IMG/VR virus record: IMGVR_UViG_3300021599_002910
Span: 1-64,000 of that record
Direction: 5' to 3' (one strand)
DNA: 64,000 bases
Source: a virus
Below, piece by piece: positions 31,450-39,595 of the stretch; the stretch's first letter is position 1, and the number at the start of each line of letters is the position of its first letter. The translations under genes and the position numbers were made by a program. A model generated the notes under the pieces. The model was not told where the DNA came from and did no database searches. It saw nothing but the letters and a program-made list of their open reading frames with translations.

Positions 31450-31624
31450 TAAATCATATAGTCTCCCCGAGGGATTTATGGACAAGTATGAACAGGAAGT
31501 TATAAAGCTTGGAAAAATGTCTGATGTTATGAAAGCCATGTATGTTAGGTTGGGGAGGGAGCAGTATGACAAATTATTTAGAGATTTGCAAAATATGAGT
31601 AATCGTGATGTTCACGAAATATAA
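31433..31624 (+). CDS. Micro-protein (63 aa), last of the chain
   Basis: The start at 31433 lies just after the motif-encoding DNA of the upstream gene. MEPKINKSYSLPEGFMDKYE leads into a helical body that ends LQNMSNRDVHEI, a weak variant of the terminal motif. Confidence 0.6.
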   Translation: MEPKINKSYSLPEGFMDKYEQEVIKLGKMSDVMKAMYVRLGREQYDKLFRDLQNMSNRDVHEI

Positions 31625-31651
31625 GACATGTGCGTGTAGTATTTATTATTG

Positions 31652-31945
31652 ATGAAAGTTCCCCCATCTTCATATCAGAAATTATTTGATTCCATCTTAA
31701 TTGATGAATTCCCCGAAATTGAAAACATTTGGGTCGGTAAAAATTGGGCATTGGGTATAATAACTGTTAAAGTTTATTTGAAACCTGCTGACAAGCAAAC
31801 AGGAATGATTTCTTGTCATCATCTTATGAGAAGACTTATGACAAGAATGACCGAACTTTCTCAGTACTTTGGTGGGGGTGGTGTTTGCAGCTTGGACATT
31901 TATTTTGAGGATGAGCTCCTTTGTCATGATGCATTTAAGATGTAG
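31652..31945 (+). CDS. Small hypothetical protein (97 aa)
   Basis: ATG 31652 with TATTTAT 5 bases upstream. MKVPPSSYQKLFDSILIDEF, IENIWVGKNWALGIITVKVY and LMRRLMTRMTELSQYFGG resemble the small proteins at 17145 and 39938 (helix, two strands, helix). Function unknown. Confidence 0.65.
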   Translation: MKVPPSSYQKLFDSILIDEFPEIENIWVGKNWALGIITVKVYLKPADKQTGMISCHHLMRRLMTRMTELSQYFGGGGVCSLDIYFEDELLCHDAFKM

Positions 31946-31986
31946 TATCTTTTTTTCTTATTTTAACCAGATATTCGCAAACGGAA

Positions 31987-32049
31987 ACCGACTCCGTCGG
32001 TATTTTCCCCCGTTTTTTCGGCCGACGGTCCCCGACCGACTTCGTCGGT
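31987..32049. repeat. Two identical GC-rich hairpins
   Basis: ACCGAC-TCC-GTCGGT (31987-32001) and ACCGAC-TTC-GTCGGT (32035-32049), with the related GCCGACGGTC between them. Non-coding, between the 31652 gene and the kinase-like gene. They may be a terminator pair or a small mobile repeat. Confidence 0.7.
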
Positions 32050-32121
32050 TCGGTCCTTGTCCCTTCATTGTGACCACCTCATTATCACCATCTAAACAAA
32101 TGGGTCGGTATATTTATTGTT

Positions 32122-33018
32122 ATGAATTTACACGAAAATATAAAAAGAATTAAGGAAGTGATGGGATTGCTGGTTGAACAAGCTGATGATAAATCGGTAG
32201 TCTTATTGGATGGAACTTCTTCTGCGGGTAAATCTTATTTGTTGAAACAAATGAATGCTGTTCCTTATTATGAATCCAAGGACCCAAATCAATGGGTTGT
32301 GATTGCTTCTGATGATTTTAGTGGGACGGGTGAAGAAGGGAGAGAAGGTGAGGAAAGAAGACTTAAATTGGACCATCCAAATATAAGACAGTGGGCAAAA
32401 GAAAGAGAAGATGCTGGAATTGTTTCGGGTATTTATCGTGAAAATGGTGATACTGTTCCTGAAAATCCATTCGAAAAGGAATATCTTAAGGGAACTGACG
32501 CAAGATTATGGTATGTCGCTCAAGAAATCAAAACAGGGCCTTGGAAAAAGATATTTGTGGATACTGTCGACAACCAATTGCAAAAATATTTACCGAATGT
32601 AACCTTCAAAGAAATTCTATTACATACCCCAATTTATCTATTGGTGGAAAATGTTTCTAAGAGAAATGAAATAGCAAAAACAGACCCCAACTTTAAATAC
32701 GACAGCCGAGATATTGAAATGGTTTTGGAACAATATTTGGGAAAGTATGAAGCCACGAAAGAAAGACCATCAGAAAAGACAGGAGACCCTTCCACAATTT
32801 TGACCAAGAAAGGGTTGGAAGGTTTGTTGTCGAAGTCGACCTCGAACAAAAAGTTTATTGATGAGTTTATTTCAAAACTCGGTATAGTAGATGACGGTCA
32901 GTATTATATTAAAGTGAAGGATAATTATTTATCACCTAACACACAACTAATAAATGTTGATTCTGAAAGAACTGTGTATTTGGACAAGTTCAAAGACATT
33001 GTTCAGACACCATCTTAA
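32122..33018 (+). CDS. Tagged P-loop kinase-like protein (zeta toxin/CPT type)
   Basis: 298 residues. The tag MNLHENIKRIKEVMGLLVEQ ends VE|Q; TATTTAT is 4 bases upstream. VVLLDGTSSAGKSYLLKQMN (about residues 27-46) is a Walker A loop of the kind found in zeta toxins and chloramphenicol phosphotransferase, and WVVIASDDFSG supplies the following Asp pair. A phosphoryl-transferring cargo enzyme is likely; the substrate is unknown. Confidence 0.75.
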   Translation: MNLHENIKRIKEVMGLLVEQADDKSVVLLDGTSSAGKSYLLKQMNAVPYYESKDPNQWVVIASDDFSGTGEEGREGEERRLKLDHPNIRQWAKEREDAGIVSGIYRENGDTVPENPFEKEYLKGTDARLWYVAQEIKTGPWKKIFVDTVDNQLQKYLPNVTFKEILLHTPIYLLVENVSKRNEIAKTDPNFKYDSRDIEMVLEQYLGKYEATKERPSEKTGDPSTILTKKGLEGLLSKSTSNKKFIDEFISKLGIVDDGQYYIKVKDNYLSPNTQLINVDSERTVYLDKFKDIVQTPS

Positions 33019-33033
33019 ACAAATTGGTCGTGA

Positions 33034-33040
33034 TATTTAT
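33034..33040 (+). promoter_or_regulatory. Cassette promoter of the GGTCGTGATATTTAT type
   Basis: TATTTAT at 33034-33040 is preceded by GGTCGTGA and, further up, CATCT. Near-identical blocks precede the genes at 33647, 34224 and 34879, with related ones before 32122 and 35915. The TATTTAT-to-ATG gap is 4-5 bases in all. The shared upstream block distinguishes this array from the one at 25-29 kb. Confidence 0.65.
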
Positions 33041-33045
33041 TGTTG

Positions 33046-33606
33046 ATGAATCTGAACGAGAATATATCACGAGTAAAAGAATTGATGGGTTTGGTATCTG
33101 AAGAATTTGATTGGGACTTTGTCAATAAAATTGTTACCCGAGAAAAATCTGAGGAGATTTATAATTTGCTTTTGAAAATGTTTCCTGAACAAAAGGAAAT
33201 AATCGACTATCAATATAATGATGAAATGGGGTTACCGTTTGCAGAATGGAGAAGAACAATTTACGAAATCAAAGATTGGGTTTTAACGGGACCGATACTT
33301 GTTGACCCAAATGAAATTAATTTAGAAGATGAATTTGTTATTGATAGACAACAAAAATTTGATGACTATGTTTCAGGTAAATCAGATAAATATTTCAGAG
33401 AAAACCCGTCAGACCCGAGGAAAGTCAATTTTGGTAAACTCCCACCAATAACGTTAAGAAAAAATGATAAGGGTTATGAAGTTGTTGACGGCGCTCATAG
33501 AGTTTTCTTGGCAAAAATGAAAAACAAGCCATTAAAAGCGTATGTTTGGGTCAATGAGCCAAATAATTCTCCATACGTTGATAATATCCAAAGACTTTTC
33601 AATTAG
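33046..33606 (+). CDS. Tagged ParB-like protein (form C)
   Basis: 186 residues. The tag MNLNENISRVKELMGLVSEE is followed by an acidic helical part. The C-terminal GYEVVDGAHRVFLAKMKNKP resembles the ParB-like GxHR box, shared with 33647 and 11883. TATTTAT is 5 bases upstream. It may bind or hydrolyse a nucleotide; the activity is unknown. Confidence 0.65.
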   Translation: MNLNENISRVKELMGLVSEEFDWDFVNKIVTREKSEEIYNLLLKMFPEQKEIIDYQYNDEMGLPFAEWRRTIYEIKDWVLTGPILVDPNEINLEDEFVIDRQQKFDDYVSGKSDKYFRENPSDPRKVNFGKLPPITLRKNDKGYEVVDGAHRVFLAKMKNKPLKAYVWVNEPNNSPYVDNIQRLFN

Positions 33607-33646
33607 TTGACCATCTCAGACAAGTGGGTCGTGATATTTATTGATG

Positions 33647-34186
33647 ATGAACTTGAACGAAAATATATCACGAGTAAAAGAATTGATGGGGATTATTGTT
33701 GAAACTCGTGAAGGTTATATGAATTATCTTAGAAATAAGAGTAAAGAAATTACGGGAATTGATTGGCCTGAATATGTTTTAAGAGATTGGTTGTATAGAA
33801 ACACAAAAGACATAAAAGATGAAAGTCCTGAAGAATATAAAGACCTTGTGAGAAGTTATCTCGTTAGTTTTGTTGAAGGGCACGGTAAAGGTCATTGGGA
33901 AAATAAAATATTGGATTTGTCGTTGGAATCATTCACAGAGTTTGTTCAGAAAGATTTGAGAAAAAAGATTGAAGGTTTCAGAAGAACTGACATTACCAAA
34001 GACACCGAAAGACACGATTTTCAACAATCTAATTTGGAAAAGGGTGGTTTGTCTTCTGAACCAATTATCGTGGTTGAAACAAAGGACGGAAAGTATGACT
34101 TATTGGAAGGTTGGCACAGAACAACCGCAGCACTCAAAAAATTCGGTAATTACAAGCAAAACGCTTGGGTGTATGTCCTTAAATAG
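33647..34186 (+). CDS. Tagged ParB-like protein (form C), paralog of 33046
   Basis: 179 residues from the ATG at 33647, 5 bases after TATTTAT (an ATG 3 bases earlier is the alternative). The tag MNLNENISRVKELMGIIVET is nearly identical to its neighbour's. SEPIIVVETKDGKYDLLEGW then HRTTAALKKFG gives the GxHR-type box. The DNA-level identity of tag and promoter with 33046 suggests cassette duplication. Confidence 0.65.
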   Translation: MNLNENISRVKELMGIIVETREGYMNYLRNKSKEITGIDWPEYVLRDWLYRNTKDIKDESPEEYKDLVRSYLVSFVEGHGKGHWENKILDLSLESFTEFVQKDLRKKIEGFRRTDITKDTERHDFQQSNLEKGGLSSEPIIVVETKDGKYDLLEGWHRTTAALKKFGNYKQNAWVYVLK

Positions 34187-34223
34187 ACCATCTCATATAA
34201 TTGGGTCGTGATATTTATTTGTT

Positions 34224-34838
34224 ATGAAGTACATCATAACTGAAAGACAATTAAAATTAATTTCAGAACAGAGCATGACGGGTTGGGGAAATTATGTTCC
34301 CCAAGGTCAACAAAAAAGCGTTGTAAAAGGTTGGGACAAAGCTTTGACGAGTCATGACATGAATGTTTTTTTGGGTATTGTTTCTGTTCTAATTCCTGTT
34401 ATTGGACCATTTATATCATCTATGGTTGGGCTTGGAGATGCTGCAAGACATTTCCAAGAAGGAAATAAGAAAGCTGCAACCATTATTACTCTATTTTCTT
34501 TAATCCCTTTATCGGGTAAACTTTTGGGTCTCATACCTGAACTAAATCAGGTTGGTGTTAGAGGGTCGGTTGCGTTGGCAGAAAAATTACTTTCCAAAAC
34601 AAGATTAACTCCAGTTGAGGTCCAAGTGGTGAAAAAGGTTGCAACAAATAAAAATGTCATCCAAGCAGAACTAAAAACTATCGAAGGTTTATTAAAATCC
34701 GTGGAACCATCAATAACCAAATACAAAGATAGATACATTCAAAAATTCGGTGAACAAAAATACAAGCAACTTCTTTCTAATTATATTTCTCAACAAATTA
34801 ATTCAGACCAATTTAATCAAACAATATCAAAAGTTTAA
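34224..34838 (+). CDS. Tagged protein with hydrophobic core (form B), paralog of 29285
   Basis: 204 residues. The tag MKYIITERQLKLISEQ ends SE|Q; TATTTAT is 5 bases upstream. GIVSVLIPVIGPFISSMVGL and TIITLFSLIPLSGKLLGLIP are the Gly/Pro-rich hydrophobic modules also found in 29285. Long helical C-terminus. Membrane activity is inferred. Confidence 0.7.
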   Translation: MKYIITERQLKLISEQSMTGWGNYVPQGQQKSVVKGWDKALTSHDMNVFLGIVSVLIPVIGPFISSMVGLGDAARHFQEGNKKAATIITLFSLIPLSGKLLGLIPELNQVGVRGSVALAEKLLSKTRLTPVEVQVVKKVATNKNVIQAELKTIEGLLKSVEPSITKYKDRYIQKFGEQKYKQLLSNYISQQINSDQFNQTISKV

Positions 34839-34878
34839 AATTAAATCTCAGACAATGGGGTCGTGATATTTATTGTTG

Positions 34879-35871
34879 ATGAAATATCTAATCACAGAAT
34901 CACAATACAATTTTTTATTGGAACAAACTTCCCCTTTTTATACAAAAGAAGGTTTGTTCAATCAAGGTGGACCCGTGTCATCACCTATGGGTTCAGTAGA
35001 AGCCTCGAGGGTTTTCCCTCGAATAAAAGACGGAAAGTATCCCCAAAAGATAGACCCGTCTGTTGTTAGTAAAGCGTTTGCCGAAAAGTCTAAGGTTGAA
35101 CGACTATTCACTAACAAAATACCAAGTGCATCCAAACAAGTTCAAGACCAAGTTGATTATCTCAGAAAAAATAAAATAATGGGAAATGAGAAATTTACCA
35201 TATTGGATGATTCTCAAGCCAGAATTTATCTATTCAATCCTGGATATGAACTTGTTAGAACATTTTTGGTTTTAACAGGTAAAGAGGACCAAAGCGACAA
35301 GTTTGTTGTTCAAGATTTTTATAAACAGGTTTGGAATAAATTTAAGGACAGTGTTGCAAATTTGAAAAAAGAAGGGATGGAAGGGTTTGTTAAGAGAATG
35401 GAGCAATGTTTTGCTCCTACAGAGGATAGATGGCCTGAACAAAGTACCCCTGCTGGAATATTCAGAAGAACTGCAGGAATCAAAGATACTTTGGAAGATG
35501 AGATTGCGAGACAATCAGACATTGCAACTTATGGAGAGAAATACATGTCATTTGAAACCTTTGATGGTAACGAAACTGTAACTGCATTTCATGGAACGAA
35601 AAAAAGACCAAGAATAGATGCTTTAACAACCGCGGACCTTTCCCCTCAGAGTTGTAAAAGAAGGAAAATGAGTAAGGGTTGTATTAATTTCAAGGAACCT
35701 GATATTTTTGAAATTGAAAAATTTATAAAGCCCCACCAAAAAAGTATTTGGTTACCCTCTGATGGTAAAAGTATAATTACGATAGGTTCCGGTGAACTTC
35801 AAATTCCACCTGATATGGAAAACCCTTCTTTTAAACAAAGGGTAAAAAATTCATTCGAACGTTTGATATAA
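34879..35871 (+). CDS. Tagged L,D-transpeptidase-like protein (form B)
   Basis: 330 residues from ATG 34879. The tag MKYLITESQYNFLLEQ ends LE|Q; TATTTAT is 5 bases upstream. In the C-terminal third, ETVTAFHGTKKRP and, 20 residues later, RKMSKGCINFKEPD carry the YkuD HGT...S-x-GC motif. The N-terminal 220 residues are unrecognised and much longer than in the other L,D-transpeptidase at 5966. Confidence 0.75.
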   Translation: MKYLITESQYNFLLEQTSPFYTKEGLFNQGGPVSSPMGSVEASRVFPRIKDGKYPQKIDPSVVSKAFAEKSKVERLFTNKIPSASKQVQDQVDYLRKNKIMGNEKFTILDDSQARIYLFNPGYELVRTFLVLTGKEDQSDKFVVQDFYKQVWNKFKDSVANLKKEGMEGFVKRMEQCFAPTEDRWPEQSTPAGIFRRTAGIKDTLEDEIARQSDIATYGEKYMSFETFDGNETVTAFHGTKKRPRIDALTTADLSPQSCKRRKMSKGCINFKEPDIFEIEKFIKPHQKSIWLPSDGKSIITIGSGELQIPPDMENPSFKQRVKNSFERLI

Positions 35872-35914
35872 CATCTCATTCCGCCATAATTTATTGTTGT
35901 AATATTTATAATTG

Positions 35915-36940
35915 ATGAATTTGAATGAAAATATATCACGAGTTAAAGAACTCATGGGTGGTGCAATATCCAATAATTTGGACGAACAAAAAAAACCAAC
36001 CCCATCTATACCACCTTTGAAATTTGGTCAACCCCGTTTACCAGCAAGTTCTACTTATGTAAACAATAATATTGCAGGACGTGCGGATTTTGCAAAAGAA
36101 AGAGACAACTGTATGAAGAGTTACAATACAACAACATTAAGTCAGGCGGTAAATTGGTGGAAAGATTGGTTGAGAAGTCCTGTCACTTTAAATAAATTTG
36201 CAAAAAATTGGAAAATTTCTACAAACGAAGCCTCTGAGATATTCAAAGATTATAACGAGGCTTTGTCTGATTTGCGATTTCAATATTATTCAGACCCGAG
36301 AAGTGATTCAATTGCCCACGTTAGACCAAATACAGTGATGGGTTATAGCCCTTTTGAAGGGATTATTTATATTAATTGTGCAAACAACACCGAAGACCCT
36401 CTCGGAATTTTAATTCATGAAATTCAACACATTCTTTATAATGTGAAACCATTCCACCCTAAACAAAAAATAGATGTTGATTTGAAAATTGATAGAAACA
36501 AAAAAGAATCTATATGGACAAGTTTGGGGTCCCTTTTCGGTTCAGAAACTGAAGCCCGTAAGTCAGAATTAACTAAAGCCGAGAAAGATAAATGGTATAA
36601 ATACGCGTATGATTTAAGAGCGCAGGGGATAAAAAAACCTGTCGACCTAATAAACAGTTACCTACGATTGTTGAGAAATAATAAAAAAGAATATATCTAT
36701 GAAGATACTGAAATCTTATCAAGATTATATGGGATAAGAAACATAATAGGGGTAAAACCTGGTCAAGATATCACGGTGGAAGACTTCGTAAAAATAGTTA
36801 ATACAGGTGATGTAAACGCGTTCTGGATAATGATGAGTATTATGAATTCAGGTCAAACTATTCAAAATGTTTTAAATAGATTTAATGCATACGCAAAAAA
36901 CAATCCGCCGAACAATCAAAATACAACTTATAACGTTTAA
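35915..36940 (+). CDS. Tagged HExxH metallopeptidase-like protein (form C)
   Basis: 341 residues. The tag MNLNENISRVKELMGGAISN has TATTTAT 5 bases upstream. IIYINCANNTEDPLGILIHE continues into IQH, the zincin HEIQH near residue 167. The C-terminal 130 residues are helical (LSRLYGIRNIIGVKPGQDIT). ELTKAEKD and RAQGIKKP recall phage-type peptidases of virion structural proteins. Substrate unknown. Confidence 0.75.
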   Translation: MNLNENISRVKELMGGAISNNLDEQKKPTPSIPPLKFGQPRLPASSTYVNNNIAGRADFAKERDNCMKSYNTTTLSQAVNWWKDWLRSPVTLNKFAKNWKISTNEASEIFKDYNEALSDLRFQYYSDPRSDSIAHVRPNTVMGYSPFEGIIYINCANNTEDPLGILIHEIQHILYNVKPFHPKQKIDVDLKIDRNKKESIWTSLGSLFGSETEARKSELTKAEKDKWYKYAYDLRAQGIKKPVDLINSYLRLLRNNKKEYIYEDTEILSRLYGIRNIIGVKPGQDITVEDFVKIVNTGDVNAFWIMMSIMNSGQTIQNVLNRFNAYAKNNPPNNQNTTYNV

Positions 36941-36962
36941 GTATTCAATAAAAAAAAAATTG

Positions 36963-36990
36963 AACCCTTCCATTGTGAGGGGTTTTTTAT
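36963..36990 (+). terminator. Rho-independent terminator
   Basis: AACCCTTC/GAGGGGTT stem and T run after the last cassette of the second array. Confidence 0.88.
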
Positions 36991-37032
36991 TTGTTATTCT
37001 AAAATATATTTTTTATAATTAAAAGAAAATAT

Positions 37033-37206
37033 ATGAATAACTTTTATAACTTTTGGGCAAAACGGATTATCAGTGATGGTCTTCGATTCATAAAAATAAT
37101 CATCGGGATTGGATTATCTGTTTCTTTTGGTGTATCTTTGAATCTTCCCATCGGAATTATGTTTTTCGGTTGGGTTTTAGTTGAGGCTTTACAAGAAAAA
37201 AAATAA
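37033..37206 (+). CDS. Small membrane protein (57 aa)
   Basis: MNNFYNFWAKRIISDGLRFI, then a hydrophobic stretch (IIIGIGLSVSFGVSLNLPIG) and a second one. First of four adjacent small membrane-protein genes (37033-37845). Function unknown. Confidence 0.55.
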   Translation: MNNFYNFWAKRIISDGLRFIKIIIGIGLSVSFGVSLNLPIGIMFFGWVLVEALQEKK

Positions 37207-37209
37207 TAT

Positions 37210-37314
37210 ATGATTGGTATAGGACTTACAAAACTTTTTGTAATCTTGATTGTTACCTACTTGGTCATCATAACAATCGAAGATGTTAACAATTCAATTA
37301 AAAACTATAAATAA
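37210..37314 (+). CDS. Membrane micro-protein (34 aa)
   Basis: A single membrane helix (LTKLFVILIVTYLVIITI) followed by an Asp/Asn/Lys tail. Its stop overlaps the next ATG (TAATG at 37312-37316). Confidence 0.5.
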   Translation: MIGIGLTKLFVILIVTYLVIITIEDVNNSIKNYK

Positions 37315-37487
37315 TGAATAAATTTTCAGTCTCTGAACTCGGAATCCTAATTCTGTGTGTTGTGTGTATTTTTGTCTCTGAGTATATCTATCTCACTAAC
37401 GGAGACCAACTTAAAGCAATTTTCATCGGACTATGGCCTCCAACTATGTTGGGATTATTAAATTTCATCAATTCAAAAAGAAAATAA
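37314..37487 (+). CDS. Small two-helix membrane protein (57 aa)
   Basis: VSELGILILCVVCIFVSEYI and IFIGLWPPTMLGLLNFI are two hydrophobic helices, with a basic NSKRK end. The next gene starts 1 base after its stop. Confidence 0.55.
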   Translation: MNKFSVSELGILILCVVCIFVSEYIYLTNGDQLKAIFIGLWPPTMLGLLNFINSKRK

Positions 37488-37488
37488 A

Positions 37489-37845
37489 ATGGAAAACTTA
37501 GACATTGTAATTCTTTCGACTATTGTAACTACTTTATTTGCAATTTTCATTGGTCTTACAATCAAAGAACTTAATAGAGCAGAAATGGGGATAACCCCAT
37601 CACAAGAGTCAGGACCAAGAGCAAACCTAACAAAGTTTATGGGTAAACTTTTTGACTCCCCTCCGTTAACGAAAGAACAGGCCGATAAAAAATTAGACGT
37701 GTATGAAACCGTTTATAGGACTATTGCGGACATGGAATCTGATGGAGTGTATTTTCCTGATGAGGTAAAAAAAGAGCTCATAAAGAAACGAGAAGAGCTT
37801 TATTGTGAATATTCTAGCCTTCCATCCGTAAAATCTTACGAGTAG
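37489..37845 (+). CDS. Membrane-anchored small protein (118 aa)
   Basis: One N-terminal membrane helix (IVILSTIVTTLFAIFIGLTI) and a charged cytoplasmic-type helical domain (KKLDVYETVYRTIADMESDG). Last of the four small membrane genes. Unrecognised. Confidence 0.6.
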   Translation: MENLDIVILSTIVTTLFAIFIGLTIKELNRAEMGITPSQESGPRANLTKFMGKLFDSPPLTKEQADKKLDVYETVYRTIADMESDGVYFPDEVKKELIKKREELYCEYSSLPSVKSYE

Positions 37846-37891
37846 ATTTGAAAATTCTAAATTTTATAATATTATTGAAAATAAAAACACT

Positions 37892-38206
37892 ATGAGCACA
37901 ATACCCAAAGCGTTAGTCCATGTTAATACATCATTTGCTGTAGAGCCAACCGAAGAACAACTTTTGGAATTTTACAAAGATTATGGTTTCGAAACAATCG
38001 ATGATATTTTAGAAGGTCACGGTGGTGGAGACTGGGATGAAGTAATCCGTGAATGGTTCGTTAATACTTATTATGGTCAAGATTATAGAGAATTATGTGA
38101 GAAGAAAAATATTTTAAGATATGAATCCGATAATCAAGAAGACGAGGTAGAGATTCTTGATAATGAAGAGTGGGATGAACTAAAATCAAACGATTTAATT
38201 TTTTAA
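37892..38206 (+). CDS. Acidic hypothetical protein (104 aa)
   Basis: Strongly acidic with helical parts (EPTEEQLLEFYKDYGFETID) and DWDEVIREWFVNTYYGQDYR. Followed after 2 bases by another acidic gene, which suggests an operon of small acidic proteins. Unrecognised. Confidence 0.65.
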   Translation: MSTIPKALVHVNTSFAVEPTEEQLLEFYKDYGFETIDDILEGHGGGDWDEVIREWFVNTYYGQDYRELCEKKNILRYESDNQEDEVEILDNEEWDELKSNDLIF

Positions 38207-38208
38207 TT

Positions 38209-38799
38209 ATGGCAGAATATTCAAAAAAATGGAAAACCTCCTTTGAGAAAAAATTCTCAAAAGCTCTGAATCAAATTAGAGAACTCGAGACCGAGTATAA
38301 AGAAATGGTTGAATCCAATCCTGATGAGTGGGACCTAAACTATCTATTCGTGGATAATGGAACACTTGAATATGACAATGGGGCAAACCTTACTGTCTAT
38401 CACTACGATGGGGCAGAGGAAGGTTCAAAAGAATATATTGAAATTGGAATGGACGGTTCCAAAGCTTCAAGTTATTCATTCAAGTTTTATTCTCTAAAAG
38501 AACTCATTGAATTTAGAAACAAACTAACAGAGGCAATTGATAACTTCAAAAGAGTTCCTGAGGAAACAAAAGAAATTATCACTGACGACTGTGAGGATGA
38601 AGAAGGTTGGGAGGATAACGAAGAAGAAGAATATACAATTCAAGCTTCAAGAACATGTGTTCAAACTTGGACTCATACTGTGATGGCTAGGTCATCTTGT
38701 GAAGCATATAGAAAAGTTCAAGAAGACCTCGATGGTTCAACTCATGATGAAAATGATGACTATGACAATTACGGTAACATTGATTATGAAGTAATTTAA
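38209..38799 (+). CDS. Acidic protein with DpnD/PcfM-like C-terminus (tentative)
   Basis: 196 residues. A coiled-coil N-terminus (FEKKFSKALNQIRELETEYK), a beta-rich middle, an acidic run, and IQASRTCVQTWTHTVMARSS followed by CEAYRKVQ. The last part resembles the small DpnD/PcfM-type repeat (strand plus A.S..EA helix). No tag. Confidence 0.5.
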   Translation: MAEYSKKWKTSFEKKFSKALNQIRELETEYKEMVESNPDEWDLNYLFVDNGTLEYDNGANLTVYHYDGAEEGSKEYIEIGMDGSKASSYSFKFYSLKELIEFRNKLTEAIDNFKRVPEETKEIITDDCEDEEGWEDNEEEEYTIQASRTCVQTWTHTVMARSSCEAYRKVQEDLDGSTHDENDDYDNYGNIDYEVI

Positions 38800-38804
38800 A
38801 ACGT

Positions 38805-39104
38805 ATGAAAAATAAAGAATCCAATAGTCTCATCACCACACCTTCAGTAGATATGATGCAGAAATACCATAACATGGAAGATGTTATAAACGATTGCATC
38901 AGAGATTTGAATCTAAAAAAGATGGCATCTTTGACCAATATGGACGGGAAGAAAAATAGAGGTTTCATTAGACTTATCGTTAATTTCATTTCACGATTTC
39001 TTCCCTCAAGTAAATCTTTCAAAGAGGAAGCTAAACAATTGGATGAATGTATTAGAAAAAAATTTCCCGAGTTTGTCGATGACATGACAAAGTCAAAAGT
39101 CTGA
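38805..39104 (+). CDS. Hypothetical protein (99 aa)
   Basis: Helical, basic (LIVNFISRFLPSSKSFKEEA, KQLDECIRKKFPEFVDDM). It lies 5 bases after the acidic 38209 gene and before the tagged gene at 39118, whose TATTTAT (39107-39113) begins 2 bases past its stop. Confidence 0.6.
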   Translation: MKNKESNSLITTPSVDMMQKYHNMEDVINDCIRDLNLKKMASLTNMDGKKNRGFIRLIVNFISRFLPSSKSFKEEAKQLDECIRKKFPEFVDDMTKSKV

Positions 39105-39117
39105 TATATTTATCTAC

Positions 39118-39513
39118 ATGGCAAAAAAACTAACTGAATCAGATTTAAATAGAATTGTAAAGAAAGTTTTACAAGAACAAGAAACAAACGAAGGTCCGTT
39201 CGACGCATTGGGTGATTTTTATAGAGGTGTTAAGGGTGTTAAAAGAGGATATGGAATGGATTATTTTCAGAACTTGTCAAGACTCGATAGACTGATTAAG
39301 AAATTAAAAAAATTAGATGAGCCGAATGTCAAAGTTATGACTGAGTTGGCATCCCTTAAAAATAAGGTATCTGGTCTGAACATGCCACAACCAAGAAAAC
39401 AAGCTCTCATGAATTTAATTGATAACTCAATTTATCATTTCAATTCTTACAACAAAATAAATGACCAAATAATTTCTCAAATTAGGACATTAAATTTGGA
39501 TAGTTGGAAGTAG
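39118..39513 (+). CDS. Tagged helical protein (form A)
   Basis: 131 residues. The tag MAKKLTESDLNRIVKKVLQE ends QE|Q; TATTTAT is 4 bases upstream. The body is helical (RGYGMDYFQNLSRLDRLIKK) and mildly basic. Unrecognised. Confidence 0.75.
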   Translation: MAKKLTESDLNRIVKKVLQEQETNEGPFDALGDFYRGVKGVKRGYGMDYFQNLSRLDRLIKKLKKLDEPNVKVMTELASLKNKVSGLNMPQPRKQALMNLIDNSIYHFNSYNKINDQIISQIRTLNLDSWK

Positions 39514-39534
39514 TCAAACATAATTTTAAGAACC

Positions 39535-39561
39535 CCCCTCCTAAGTGAGGGGATTTTTTTT
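39535..39561 (+). terminator. Rho-independent terminator
   Basis: CCCCTC/GAGGGG stem with CTAAGT loop, an A and then a T run. Confidence 0.85.
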
Positions 39562-39595
39562 TATTTCAAATAGTATTTATAATAAAATAATTTAT

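Noticed and set aside
31869-32153. Open frame over the tandem hairpins
   Set aside because: It overlaps the 31652 gene and the tagged start at 32122. Codons across the hairpins are implausible and there is no promoter element at the right place.
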